A stretch of DNA of 64,000 nt from Cladopsammia gracilis (Eukaryota; Cnidaria; Anthozoa; Scleractinia; Dendrophylliidae), in assembly GCA_022457155.1 (NCBI GenBank), contig JAJGOT010000239.1, positions 503,001 through 567,000 on the forward strand, given 5' to 3'. Below are positions 49,719 through 61,973 of the stretch, piece by piece. The translations under genes and the position numbers were made by a program. Position 1 is the first letter of the stretch; the number at the start of each line of letters is the position of its first letter. The notes below the pieces were generated by a model. That model was not told the origin of the DNA and made no database searches. It saw nothing but the letters and a program-made list of their open reading frames with translations.

Positions 49719-50129
49719 TTTTTGTGCGGAAATACAGCGGAGAAATCTTGAAAATGGACAATTTCAAGATTTGATTTTGTGTGGAAATTCAGCGGAGAAA
49801 TCTTGAAATTGGCAAATTTCAAGATTTTTTCTTGTGGTCATTTTAGCGTAGTAGGTGGTAAAAGCAACTTCTGAGACACCCTCAAATTCCCCCTGAATTT
49901 CACACAAACATTTCAAACTCAACAAATCTCAAAAAATCCAACAATTTCCGCCTGTTTTCACACAACTCACAAACTTTTCAAATCTGCTCAAACTCATCAG
50001 AATTGTGTGGATTCTGTTGATTTGGACTGATAAAAAATAATTTGTGAATTGTTGAAATCTACAGGGAATATTTGTGTGAAATTCAAGGGGAATTTGAGGG
50101 TGTCTCAGAAGTTGCTTTTACCACCTACT
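49719..50129 (-). repeat. Right terminal inverted repeat (411 bp)
   Basis: Inverse of 29837-30247 in the inner part (49719-49849) and in its arms. The outer hairpin 49850-50129 has its 162-bp loop (49909-50070) in the same direction as the left loop. Only a few mismatches were seen (one in the inner part, one in the outer arm). Confidence 0.93.
49850..50129 (+). repeat. Right terminal hairpin
   Basis: Arms 49850-49908 and 50071-50129, loop 49909-50070. It reads arm-loop-arm in the same direction as the left end, which a simple inverted repeat would not do. Confidence 0.93.
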
Positions 50130-50135
50130 TATGGC
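50130..50135 (+). repeat. Target site duplication, right (TATGGC)
   Basis: TATGGC directly follows the terminal CT and matches 29831-29836 exactly. Confidence 0.95.
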
Positions 50136-50758
50136 AGGCTGTTGTTTCTCCGTGTCAGTGATATTGCTGGCCTGTGTTGTTTGGGGCGCTTGACTTAATT
50201 GCATTGCTACTGCAATCAAGGTAACAAACAACTTTAGCTTATTTTCACGAAATCTAGCTCTACTTGGTATGGTATTTTTTTTCATGACGTAATCGTCAAA
50301 TTAAATTCGGTCGATGTTTTAACCGAGAGAATAAAAAAAACTATTTATCGATGAACTTGAGCCCGTTCAAGAGAATGAAAAACATGCTCTCTTTGTCGGT
50401 GACATATGTTGCCATGTCACAAATGCGAATCGTATAATTATGATCGTTTCAATTCTTTTAAAATGTTGAAAAAGGAGAGCGTATTACGATTTTTTACATC
50501 AACTCGATGGGCATCATCTTGACTTGCGCTCTATCTCTCTAGCCTCGTACCGGTTCGACCGAGTTCTGACGTAAATAGGAACAAAAAACAATAGTGAGCC
50601 TTTCCGAGTTTTTTTATAATTTCAAGAAAGAAGATAGCAGTACATGAACATATTTTACTAAATTTCGTTTTTCAGAGCTAATAATTTTCAAGGAAAAACT
50701 GTTTTTTTTTGTTTGTATAGTAGGAACCTTTTAATGGTTGTCCAACTGGTTTACAATA
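50136..50758. other. Host flank, no gene seen
   Basis: AT-rich sequence resuming the host locus after the insertion. No motif recognised. Confidence 0.5.
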
Positions 50759-51610
50759 CAGTGTAACCTCGATTTTACGAACGTCTATATAACGAAGTCC
50801 TCGTATAACGAACGATACTCTCCAGCCTGGCAAAGTTGCAAGTAAAATGTATGGAACAGAACCTCGATAAAAGGAAATCCTCGTTATAACGAACACAATC
50901 CGGCAGCCCAAACATAAAATATACCCCGAAATAACGAATAAATGTCAACGCGCGGCAAAAGATGAATGTGAAACAGACCAACAGAAAGAAATAATACTTA
51001 TAAAAATCACACTTTTTAACAGATACCACGCAGCTCTTTGCAACCTCTAATTTCATTGGACCTGTATATCATGCAGCTCTATTGTTTTTTAAGTCTAGGG
51101 TCTATTGTTAGCCATTGTTGTGTTGTTTGTTCTATTGTTTTGTCAGTAAATCAGAGAAGATTTTATAAGAGCTGCGTACTGCCCCCTTTTTAAGGCAAAG
51201 GGGATGTTATAAGCATGTGGAAGAATATGCAACTGGCTGAAGTTCAGCATTATCTACATGCGCTTAATTAGTTCTGAATTTGTAAAGTAAATACAAACGG
51301 CCAATTGTTTAACGGGTTTACAAAATCTTCCAACCCAGGCCATTCAGTATGTCAGTCTCACTGTGCTGACGATTGTATCGCGAAAGGACCCATCGAGCTG
51401 CCCTCCTCTGGATCATTTCCACTTGCGCGATGATCTTGGCTGTGTAACAATCCTATACAGAAGAGCAGTATTCAACTGTAGGCAGGACAAGAGCTTTGTA
51501 TGTCTTCAATCACTAACTATACCTCGATATAACGAATATTTTAGTCGTTTATCCGCAAATTCGTTATAACGAGGTTTTCGATATAACGAACCCTCGATAA
51601 AACGAACCTA
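50759..51610. mobile_element. Tigger/pogo-like non-autonomous element remnants
   Basis: The left end reads CAGTGTAACCTCGATTTTAC, the right end has CTCGATATAACGAA / CCCTCGATAAAACGAAC repeats, and several ATAACGAA blocks occur between. Tigger/pogo (Tc1-mariner) ends use CAGT...CTCG(A)TATAACGAA-like sequence. The interior carries a LINE fragment (51365-51500). No transposase frame is visible. Confidence 0.55.
51365..51500 (-). pseudogene. LINE reverse transcriptase C-terminal fragment
   Basis: The minus frame reads TYKALVLPTVEYCSSV, then a stop where Trp is expected, then DCYTAKIIAQVEMIQRRAAR followed by WV. This matches the Y-x-x-LVRP-x-LEY...QRRAARWV signature after the RT of CR1/Jockey-like LINEs. 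Nonsense change; dead fragment. Confidence 0.6.
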
Positions 51611-53480
51611 TTTCCCCAGTCCCTTGGCACTTCGTTAAATCGTGAACCATTTTGTCCGCGCCTTACTAGAATAATATTATTTTCTTTCCTTTTGTTTCCA
51701 TGCGATAAATAGACCTCGCCTTGGCCAATCAACTTGAAAAACAGGCAAAAATAAGCCAGCATTTTTTTTTTTCATACGGCAGGAGCTGGTAGTAAAGAAA
51801 AGAAAAAAACTTCCATCAGCCGATGAGTGTATGTTAGGCTCTGATAAATTGCTTGTGCCATCGTCACCAGTAAATACTGGGCTTAAAGGCCTTCCAGCAG
51901 ATGTTTTCTCCATCGAACGAATTGTTTTGTTGGCAAAGAGCATATGCATTATGTGTATTACATTTACCACGAGCAAGGTCTAAAAAGAACGTACTGCTGA
52001 TTGATGCACTTATTCTTTTTTCACTGCGTTAAAATTGTGCCGCTTTTAAGAGCTCTCTGTCATAGCTTACAAAGGGTTCCTATGAATAATATATTTAGGT
52101 AGCTTTTTAGTTAAAAACCACTTATGAATTTCCATCGGACGGAAAAATTATCAAATTTTGTGTGATTTTGTGCGGTCATTTTGATATGTTTTAGCATTAC
52201 AGATAAACTCAATTTTAACTTAGCATCGTGGAGAAACTATTATAAGCTAATAAGCTAAAGGAAACTTATCCAAGATATGATATTTATTTCGATAGCACAT
52301 TCAATGAATATAGTAAATTAAGCGAAATTGATGGTGGACGTAACAGGTGAATTTTGGCCATTAATTTGCATTTAAACCTTCCAAGGTATTAGCACTTAGT
52401 GTCTTCAAAAAGGAAGTCGAAGTGCTAACAATGCTTATTGTTAGAGTCTGCTTGAGGTTTGTAGCTAACCAAAAGTTAACATTTCAAAACTGTGGTAAGT
52501 CTTATAATTCCGATTTTAGTAGTAGACCACGTCGGTTTGCATAATCAATGCTTATATCAAATCTTCATTCTTATAACTGCGAGTTTATATTATCACCTCT
52601 TTATATTAAATAGCCAAATCTAAACAAAGCAACAACAGTCATGACACAATTCAGACAATGGGTCATTCCGTTTACATCGGACGTCAGTGAGTTTGATAAT
52701 CGAAATGGTTTACACGATCGACAGATTGTTTTAGAATACGCACTAACTTTGATAATCCGCGGAATAAATAAAGTAAAATAAATGCGGTTTAATATATATT
52801 TAAGAAAATATTTAATCGAATGCCATAATTGCCTAAAAATCTTCTTTTTTTTACTTGCTAGTAAGAGGAGTCTGTGCGCTATTTGTTGTGATCGGACTTA
52901 TTCTTTTATACTTTATAGACACATTATGTCTTTATTGAAATACGTGTCTAGAATTCAGACAACAAATGCAAAATTTGAACATTCCCATTTTGATATTATT
53001 GTGCTCTATGAACAGATAAAAATATAAAACAAACTTTAAGATAAAATAGAACTAATGTACTAAAAGGTATAATTGTTTGGGGACTTCCAGGGGACGTTTC
53101 AATATACAATCAGCCATTTTAATGAAAATTGTAGTTCGTCATGAAAAATTTGAACGAAATGGCAAGGCAGGAGCAAATGCGAGGAACGACAGCGCTGGAA
53201 CGAATATCCAACAGCAACATGGAAATAAATGCCGAAAAGTAGATAACTTGCATTCAATTCTTCACAGTTCTAAGGTATGAGTCCTTGCTTTCCTCTTGTC
53301 ATTATTGCGGCGCTACTGATCCCATGGAAGTGGCGAGGAAACGAGGGATGTACAAAACACGTTTCTACTAAATTTGCTTTCTCGGTAACCCGCTTGATGC
53401 CAGCTTGAATGTATTGTGGTTCATATACGGGCCGGTATATAGCTGCAATTGAAAGACGTAACATAACCGGTTTTCTAATA
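51611..53480. other. Intergenic, no gene seen
   Basis: AT-rich sequence with no coding or RNA motif I can support. Confidence 0.45.
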
Positions 53481-53600
53481 GGCCCAGTTCAAACGTCGAA
53501 CTTCACATGTGCCGAACCTAATGCAAATTAGCAAGAACAATAGATTTTGCTCATTTGCATTAGGTTCGGCACATGTGAAGTTCGACGTTTGAACTGGGCC
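53481..53600. repeat. 120-bp perfect foldback
   Basis: Arms of 48 bp starting GGCCCAGTTCAAACGTCGAA and their exact reverse complement enclose a 24-bp loop, flanked by TAATA on both sides. MITE-like; it could also fold as a microRNA-like hairpin. Confidence 0.85.
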
Positions 53601-53999
53601 TAATATTTCTAAGAATGTTTGCCATGCCAATTGCATGATGCATGAATAAAGATTTGCCAATACAGGTTTAAACAATACATCACCTTCAGTGATCTTTACT
53701 AAGTACAAAGTGACAACTGGTGAAAATTGCAGTTTACACATGTATATCCCTGAAGCATATAGCGTATAGTTAAGTCATGTTTTTCTTATAAAAGTTTGTG
53801 CATGAATGAGAGATAAGAGCGTTAAATATATAACGGCAACCGCGTTGAACTGAATAAAATTACAAAAAGAAAAAGCTCGAGATATTACGAAATATGACAG
53901 CGTGCGATTGAAATTTGTTCAAACGGTCTACATTATTACCATATTACTAGTGGTTCCATTTGGAAGTGAAGCGCTGCCACATTTGGAAGCCTTAAGGCT

Positions 54000-54190
54000 A
54001 TTTTGCGAGATGTGCCACGCCAGGCTAATAATCTTGAAAACTTTCGCCATAGCAGTGGGATTAGGCAAATGCTTCATTTCTGCGTGCTGTTCACTCCGAA
54101 AGGTCTCAAATTTTCCCCACAAGTAAATAATCTATTTATCTTGATTTCGTGTCGGTTTTTGTCCCGATTCTGGAATCATACGCCTCAGTA
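54000..54190 (+). repeat. Dispersed repeat (AAAGGTCTCA...GATTCTGGAATCATA)
   Basis: The segment around CCGAAAGGTCTCAAATTTTC and CGATTCTGGAATCATACGCC is repeated at about 57380-57490 and, inverted, at about 57978-58050. Not a gene. Confidence 0.55.
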
Positions 54191-54207
54191 TACCGCGTTA
54201 ATCATTT

Positions 54208-54725
54208 GAACATGGACGAAGGTTCTTCTCCGGTAAAACCTAGGTGCTGATTGATGTGGATTCAACCCAAAATTTCGGCCAGTGGTGTGCTTTCAATGTT
54301 CTAACGGTTATGTGCCTGCATTCAGTAACACGCGCAAGCGATCTCAAGGTCACGTACGCAAACAATTTTAGCTACCGCAGTTGTTTTGATCTATTTTGAA
54401 TCAAGTCCAGCAATTTTAATTTCTCTCTCTCAAACGGCGAGCATCCATACTTTAAAAAAACATACATCCTCAACGAAACAAAAACATAAATTCGAAAGTA
54501 TCTGACCTACTCAACGAAACAAACCAGAACGGAAAGAAGCGTTTTCACGTTACGTCACGGCGGCCATGTTGGTGCACACCTACAAAAGAATTTTAATGAA
54601 CTTCTTTTGTTATGTGCACCAACATGGCCGCCATGGCCTTTGTCATTTGAGTCCCACAGGACTGAAGGTCACGTGAGTGAAAACCATCTATACGTTGACC
54701 CAGAGAAGAACCTTCGTCCATGTTC
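54208..54725. mobile_element. 518-bp MITE with nested foldback
   Basis: Terminal inverted repeats GAACATGGACGAAGGTTCTT (54208) and AGAACCTTCGTCCATGTTC (ending 54725). Inside, 54559-54636 is a foldback with GGCCATGTTGGTGCAC arms. Confidence 0.65.
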
Positions 54726-56428
54726 AACTAATTTCCAGCGTACTTCTAGACATTACCAAGGAAACGCGCGTTGATCTGAGTAAATACTCTATGGTGCTAA
54801 CCTTTATTATTTAAAGGTGGTTAAAACTAATCGAGTGAACAAACTAAGGCTAGTTTACATTAAAGGAAAACTAAACCTCGCATTAAGTGGAGTCGGCAAG
54901 GCTGAGCGCAGAATGACACGAATTTCTCAACGTCTTTTATCCAAAATCATAATCCATGATATACTTTGTGCTTCCTCGTGAAAAATTTCACCGCTTTTAG
55001 CGTCCATTTTTTTTTAATTGATATTACGGTTATTGGGTTATTTTCGTATCGTGACAATCTTGTGAGAGAGATTTAGAACTTCCCTAGTTTCTTCCCTAAA
55101 GTGATAGCTTCTAAAATGATTTGTTGTGTGGTGCATTGTGGTTTTTTCCTTATCTCTTCTCGAGGTTTGAGCGTGTGTTTCTTTGAGAAATATTTTCTTA
55201 AACGCTTATCACTTTCTTTCTTTCACCGAATCTAGGATTTTCTGAATGCTAATGCATTATATTATTACACTCTCGTTTTAAAGTTCGCGAGAGCACCCTT
55301 GGGCTTTTCTCCCATTTTTTTTATGAATATTTATTATTAGCAGATGCTGTTTTAAGTGGCCGTTTTTATCTCGTTAATGCGCGCATGCCCAAACGAGATA
55401 TAGGTATGAGTATAGATACACGTAGAAATGGTGTCCCTTAGTTGTTAACTTTTGTCCGGGGGGGGGGGGGGGGGGGGGGGGGGTTACTTCTTTATACAAG
55501 CTTTATAGGGCATTAAGGATATGGTTGGTAATACCGGTTAGGATTTAAAGAACGGCGTCGCACACCGCCACTAATTTTTTTGGGGAGTACCCCCGGACCT
55601 ATTGTTAATGTCCCTAAGGAATTGGCATGTCATGATGTTATTAACTTTAACACGTTACCCATCAATCCTTCAAATGTGTTTTTAAGTGGATGTGTCCGAG
55701 ACGGGTATTGGTCTTCAAAGGCTCAAGAAATTTGTTTTTTCTTGTCAATTAGTTGTCGTAAAGCTATTAGTGCTCCATTAGTAGGGTAAAAAGGATCAAA
55801 TATACTGTGTGTTGTTGCGAAACGCAGTTTGAGAATTTCACGGTGTATTTTTAAATGAATGCAGACGTTTTGAGGAAGTTACATCCCACGGGAAAGTTTG
55901 TGTTTTCATATGAGCGATAATATAATAAATTCAGCTATAATCAATTCAGCGAAATATAATATCAAATTCAGTGAACACTATTGAGAGATTGGACAGACTG
56001 TAAAGTATATTAAATAGCTTATGTTACGTTCAATTCTCGCCCAGAGCGCAGAGTAGGTTTTTGTGTTTAGTTACATATACGTATTACATTCGTCAACCAG
56101 TAAAATGTCGTACGTTGTTCCTGGACTTTGTTTTTTGTGTGTGTGTTGACAGTTTGTCGTGATTTTTGAGGAAAGAAGTAATTAGTCACTTCAATTTCTT
56201 AAATGAATGGCTAAATGTTGAGCTCTCGTGATTATGCAATAGTAAGCAAGAGAGGTCAGATTTTGCTGATTTAGCTAAGTAGAAATCTTTCGATTTGATT
56301 ATGCAAGATTATGGAAGAGCACGATAGCATGAATTTTGAGTTTTGTTCTATTTTGGAATTCTGAATCATTGCCATTACGGTTTGATTATGCAATAGTATA
56401 CAAGATACGCCATAATTTTGCAGATTTA
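54726..56428. other. Intergenic, no gene seen; G-run at 55459
   Basis: A G-run of about 25 at 55459-55482 is the only clear landmark. No gene recognised. Confidence 0.45.
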
Positions 56429-56591
56429 GGGCCTGGTCACACTACAGTCAAAAACAAAAATTAGCCCGTGTAAAAATCGAGAAAAACAAAAGAAATCGCT
56501 CCGGTGGGACACGCTTTTTGTGGAATGTATTTGTTTCTATGTCATTTTGGACGGGCTAATTTTTGTTTTTGACTGAAGTGCGACCAGGCCC
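56429..56591. repeat. 163-bp foldback MITE
   Basis: Arms GGGCCTGGTCACAC... and ...GTGCGACCAGGCCC around inner arms CAAAAACAAAAATTAGCCCG. Flanked by the 3-bp repeat TTA. Confidence 0.75.
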
Positions 56592-56862
56592 TTAGCCAAC
56601 TAAATTTTATCATTTTGTGCAAATGAACAAGTTTTTATTTGGTGCAATTCACTCTATAATTTCATTAATTTTTCATATCTCGCGTTACGACTTTATTAAA
56701 TCGTGCAAATGCCCTCCGGGGGAAGGGAAGGTGGTTAAAATTACAATAGCTTGTATGGCAAATGCTCGCTAAAATAAACTAACTCTCTGGATTTATGGAT
56801 CACACATTGATAAACTGTACATTTCTCGCATAACATAATTCCTACCGCAAAGACATTTTTTT

Positions 56863-57002
56863 CGTATTCACGGTATTGAGCTGGAACTAGCGTGCAGTCG
56901 AGGCTCATGCGGGGGAATCTTTTCGCATGCAGATATTTTTGATGATATTCCCCCGCATTAGCCTCGACTGTAAGCTAGTTCCAGTTCAATACCGAGAATA
57001 CG
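56863..57002. repeat. 140-bp foldback MITE
   Basis: Arms CGTATTCACGGTATTGAGCT and reverse complement with inner GTCGAGGCT...GCGGGGGAAT arms. No coding content. Confidence 0.75.
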
Positions 57003-58530
57003 AATATTGTCCATTTTAAACTACGATATTCTATTTAAAAACCCCGGTGTAAAACATAGTTTATCTACCACAATGAATGGCTTTGACCTATCATGGCATG
57101 TCATCATGACATGTTTCTTATATCTCGTTAAAGCAAGCAATAAAATTGCCGGTAATTAAAAAGAGCAATTTAGAAAGGGAAAAGTTAAAACAAGTAGTAA
57201 TCATAGATTACAGTGCGTCTCCTTATCCCGTGGCAACTCGTCTTGACCTAGTACCTCAGTTTCATGAATTAATTCAGCCACTGTTTAAAAGGGCTATGTC
57301 GCGAGGGATGTCACGCAGGCAAAAACGTCGGGCCGACATCAAACAAATTCACGCTATCGCCGTGGGATCGGGCAAAATCCTGCCGTGCTGTGTACCCCGA
57401 AAGGTCTCAGATTTTTCCGACATATAAAAAGTCTATTTGTCTTGATTTCATTTCGGTTATTTCTCCGATTCTGAAATCATACTCCTCAGTACATGTACTA
57501 ATACCGGAACCAGAAATGAGAAATTTCTGAGAAAGCCTGAAAAAGTGCTCCCGCGATAAACTTCTTGGACACCGCGTTAATGGAGCATGAAATCGACGAT
57601 TAAGTCACGCAACATTCAATGTGAATTTCGCAGGATTTTTCGGATAAAATTACAACTACCAGTTGCAAGTAAGACACAGGACTGTTGAATATAATTCCTT
57701 TATGAGCTAGACAAATTTAGTCACAAAACTGCGAAATCTTTAGTCGCAAATGCGCGCGATGCAGGCGCAATTTCGAGCACTGTAAAGTTAATCTGCGTTC
57801 GCCTGGCGCGGCCGGTCAGTGAATTATTGCTACAAGACATACAGCGAATTGCACCGTACCGTAGAACATCGCGAAGAACGACGTCGGTATTTTGGTGAAA
57901 GCTTCCCAAATCAGGCAGAGAACCACAGCAAAATTAATATAGAACATTCAAAACATACCAGTAGTAGTAAGCATTGAAATATGGAGCCGTACGATTCCAA
58001 AATCGGGAAAATATCCGAAACTCAATCAAGACAAATAGATTATTCACAACCCCAGCTCCGCAGGATGATGCTTGATTTCCACGAACTGGGAATGCTGGAT
58101 ACTATTGTGACGTTTCAAGATGGCGCAGTTTTTCTCGATTCGTTCCACCTAGCCGACAAGATTAGGAAGCGTCTCCTCCGTCGACGCAATAAGAGGCGCA
58201 TTTCTTGGCCTTGTATATAAAATAAATATGAAATTTGGTGAATTTTGTTCGGCCGACGAGGGTTGTTTATGTTTGATCTTAATTAGTCGTATAAGGTCAC
58301 CACTGAAGCTCAAATGCTTATCTCCTTTTGATAGCATGCGTGTCAGCCAAACTAACATTACTATGAATAAACTAATCACAATAGAGCGAAGGAGCGCCAA
58401 GCGTGAGTAATAATTAAGTATTTAGTTGTCAAAACGAGCAACGATATTGGTGCTAATTGACAACAATAAGAAATTAAATCTGACGAAAAGTTTAAATTAG
58501 CCTTCTCACATTTTCACTGTATATTTGGTA
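57003..58530. other. Intergenic with dispersed repeat copies
   Basis: Holds the second (57380-57490, +) and third (57978-58050, inverted) copies of the repeat also at 54000-54190. Short open frames here are inside those repeats. No gene. Confidence 0.5.
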
Positions 58531-58715
58531 GAGCATCGCACCGGTATCGCGAGGTCACGGGTTCGAACCCCGTTGAAGTCCTGAATTTTTTCAGGCTTCT
58601 TTTCGCAATTGCTTAAATTGCGTTCACAACTGCGAGGATCATACTTCATTTGATTTCATTTCCGCAGTTCATATATAATTTATTTCATATATATCATTTC
58701 ACACTCACTCCTTTT
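58531..58715 (+). repeat. tRNA-derived SINE, 5'-truncated copy
   Basis: Begins mid-way in the tRNA-like part (TTGGTAGAGCATCGCACCGG) and then matches 58776-58955 nearly base for base (B-box GGGTTCGAACCCCG, tail ATTTCATATATATCATTTCA). Confidence 0.8.
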
Positions 58716-58760
58716 CACGGGAACATATGAACCTACAATTGACCTGCTCCCAACGTCAGT

Positions 58761-58956
58761 GACTTCATAGCTCAGTTGGTAGAGCATCGCACCGGTATCG
58801 CGAGGTCACGGGTTCGAACCCCGTTGAAGTCCTGAATTTTTTCAGGCTTCTTTTCGCAATTGCTTAAATTGCGTTCACAACTGCGAGGATCATACTTCAT
58901 TTGATTTCATTTCCGCAGTTCATATATGATTTATTTCATATATATCATTTCACAAT
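58761..58956 (+). repeat. tRNA-derived SINE, full copy
   Basis: The tRNA-like head at 58761-58831 folds as a cloverleaf: 7-bp acceptor stem GACTTCA/TGAAGTC, D-arm GCTC/GAGC, T-arm with GGTTCGAACC; the anticodon stem has one mismatch, position 33 is C instead of T, and the loop would read GGT (Thr). The same sequence with the same tail repeats in the truncated copy upstream, so it is a SINE. Box A and box B are both present. Confidence 0.75.
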
Positions 58957-61860
58957 ATGTTTTAAGTTATCATGACATCTGTATCGACTCGCAACTCGTG
59001 GATTAACGTGTGAGCTTTTGTATATGTTCACTGACATCAGAGGTTCAATGCGTACCTCTTCATACATAATCTTCAGAGCTCAAGTAATTACCCACGGTAA
59101 CATTACTATGAACAAGCCAAACACAATGGAGAGGGCAGGAGTATGCGCCAAGGTTTTATAACCTCTTGCCAAAATGAGCAAGAGCAAGAACATTGGTGAT
59201 AATTAATGTCTAATTTGAGGAAACATTTCTGCAAATATGATTCGACTTCGGAAGAGTTCAATAGTCAATAGTGAATAGTGAATAGTTAATAGTGTTCAAT
59301 AGTGAACTTGAGACGGCTAATTTCGGGATATTTGCAAGATATTACAAGGATTGTATCGCGCAGAAAATAGCTAAAATCAAATTACAAATAAAACATGTTA
59401 ACGTCGTAACCTGGCCGCCATAGTTTTCAGCGTCGATTTACTATGCTTTGTTCGAGTGGAAGCAATTCCGGTAAATGTTGCAGGTGAGGTCAGAATTTTT
59501 TTTTTTACAATTTTATCTATTAGCCCATACATTTCTTTCTGAGCCTTGGTGACCTTGGTAGCCATTGTGTTTCAAAGATATTCGATACCGCTGGTAGTTT
59601 ACGGGCTCGAACGTTCATCTTTTCTGACAAATCTAAGCTCGATGGTGACTCAAATCCTTTTCAGTTTTTTATCCTACAAACGTTATCTACTCACATCAAA
59701 TAAACGTCTTTAAAAAAGGTCACGTTATATGGAGAGGCGACTTGATTTAATAGCGCCTCACTATAACCTTTAATAACCACCTTTCTTCGACAATATTACC
59801 ATAAAACAATGATAAAAATATAGAAGCGAGTTCACACATACCGCTTGTCACACGAACACGCGCGATATCACGCAACGTTACCTTACATTTGAGGCGGGTT
59901 AAGGTCGCGGGGGACAGGTTCCGCTCATCAGTATGCATTTATGAAAAGAGTATGCACGAAGTGCGGCGGCTGATACCGAAAATGTGCGAAATATTCACGA
60001 ACAGGCTTTGTAATGTTTCTGCATCAATAATTGCACATGCAAAGCCTTGTCTGGCAAAATACACTATTTCTCAACGCATTGTTCTTGTGTTGTGTTGACA
60101 ATAGCCCGTGGATTAAAATTAACAAAATTACCATAAATATATATATATATATTTTTGGCATTCGCGTTTGCTCGGGAAGCCTTCGGAAGCGTAAAAACAA
60201 GCAATTTTGTGTCCAAAAATTCAGCGCGGATAGAGAATTTTATGAGTTGACACTGCAGGGTGGTGAACTAGGTGTATTGTAGATTGTCATATCTGACTCC
60301 AATTTTTTAAATAGGCTTTCAAAGGGAAGATATGTGGCTTCAAATTCTAGCATGGACAATTTTACTCCTTTCAAAGCTAATAACTTTTAATTAAAGTTGA
60401 AATCAAAACATCGGAGTCAGATATGACACAATAGACATTTTGACAGATCAGTGAGTTAGTAAATCAACTCGCTTTGTGTTCTTCTCGAGGAGCAAACTTG
60501 GACACAAAACCACGTTTTTAAAAAAATATAACTTTGGTAGCTACAGCATTGCGCAAAGCGCGATTCCTTCGATAAAAAAAACAAACAATCCTTATGCACT
60601 TCCATTGTTCGCCAATATCTCTGTTAAATTTTAGCGAAATCGGCTTTCAAACCTTCACGATATTACGTTTTTAAAAGTGACACCCCTGCCAAAATTTTGC
60701 CTTATGAATTTATTCATGACCAGGTATACCCCGCGACCTTAACAATAGCGGCGAACTATATGACAGAAGACAAACAGAACAGCACATATTTTTCGACCGT
60801 TAAAAAACAGAACTTACTATAATAAGCAACTAGTTATAACAACAACACTTTAATTTTTTTTCATTTAATGTTTTATGTCTTACAACCTCATTATAAAAAC
60901 CAAACTAGTCCAATTAGCCAAGCTTACCCACTTTGCCGAAACACCTTTAAACTCGGTATTACATCTGACAAACCAGCCCCACGCTAGCAAAACAAAACCA
61001 ATCAAAGTGATCAAACCCTTATTAACCATTAAAATAATAGTTTGAAAGTTTACATTTCCACACATACTTATTACATTAACACTGATGAAAAGCCTGAAAT
61101 TACTCCTCTCGCTTTCGTTGTGATGTATACTACACCTTCAGAGATTAGCTTTTACGTCTTTAGAATGTTTAGTTATCCAAACAAAAACGTTACACTTCCC
61201 TTGTCTCTGTTGCAAGATAACCACTGGCCCCTTAATTTACCTTTAAAATTAACCTTACCTTGTTTCGCTTTAACGAGATTGGCTCCTAGAGCCCTTTGAT
61301 TGTGTCCTGGCGACACATTCTGATAACATTTGGTCAGAATCGGTTGCTATGGAAACAACATATGACGTGATAAGTAGCATGAGGTTAAGTCGTTTAGCAG
61401 CAATGCTGAGTGTAACCAAAGAATGCGTGATTTTGCCAACCAAAGTTCAACCAAACCCTTATTTGTGCCTATATTTGATGATGTGAAGTAAAAATTAGAC
61501 AAATAGACACTGATTTGTTTGCTTGATTTTGTTTGTTTGTTTACGTTTGACTATTTAAAAATGACTTTTGAGAGTGATATCACAAAACCCGTACATAAAA
61601 TAGGTGTAATGAACTTCCAACCTCTTGGACATTTTAAGAAATTCAAAATGTCTAAAGATTCGCCAATGAGTACATGTAGTCTAAATATTATGCAATGTTC
61701 CTTTTGCCACGGTTCTTTTTTTCGCGGCCACTTTGAATACCGAGATAGAAAGTGGAGGATGTCTGGTCTGAATAGGGCTATAACTAGGTTTTGAAATTTT
61801 TATCCTAGATAACAAAAAAAAAGATAACTGGTGGAAAAAAACCGAACCAACTCGGAAGCC
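58957..61860. other. Intergenic before GPCR copy 2
   Basis: Contains a short AATAGTGAATAGT cluster at 59265-59305, a foldback with TTGTCATATCTGACTCC / GGAGTCAGATATGACA ends (60284-60430), a TA run near 60140 and no recognisable gene. Confidence 0.5.
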
Positions 61861-61973
61861 ATGTCTGAATCAGCTCAGATAGCGATCACAACGGTGCAGT
61901 CCTTACTCGTCATCTTAAACATCGTAGGGAACTCTTTGGTTTGTGTGATCATAGTGAAGAATCAAGAGATGAG
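61861..61973 (+). CDS. Class A GPCR copy 2, coding exon 1
   Basis: MSESAQIAITTVQSLLVILN, GNSLVCVIIV (TM1), ending in KNQEM plus two bases of Arg at a GTATGT donor. Same length (113 nt) and same boundary as exon 1 of copy 1, from which it differs at only a few residues; some flanking sequence is also shared. It is a tandem duplicate in the same orientation. Confidence 0.85.

Larger units (their letters stand above)
29837..50129. mobile_element. Maverick/Polinton (endogenous adintovirus), 20.3 kb
   Basis: A complete element: 411-bp terminal inverted repeats beginning AG and ending CT, a perfect 6-bp duplication, protein-primed family B polymerase, RVE integrase, adenain-type protease, FtsK/HerA packaging ATPase, penton, double jelly-roll capsid protein and fibre. 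These are the hallmark Polinton/adintovirus genes. The gene blocks are PolB (-) at the left, virion genes in the middle and integrase near the right. The polymerase is frameshifted, the penton has an in-frame stop, a small right-end gene is frameshifted, and the protease and integrase lack AUG starts, so this copy is probably not autonomous. The intact duplication and nearly identical TIRs point to a recent insertion. Confidence 0.97.

Noticed and set aside
50759..51610. A gene in the ATAACGAA-rich region
   Set aside because: The blocks are transposon ends (Tigger-like) and the only coding similarity is a broken LINE fragment on the other strand.
57146..58220. Two basic ORFs (57146-57427 and 57981-58220)
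   Set aside because: They overlap dispersed repeat copies found again at 54000-54190; no protein family recognised.
58761..58831. Functional tRNA-Thr gene
   Set aside because: C at position 33, a mismatch in the anticodon stem, and a repeated SINE tail shared with a truncated copy.
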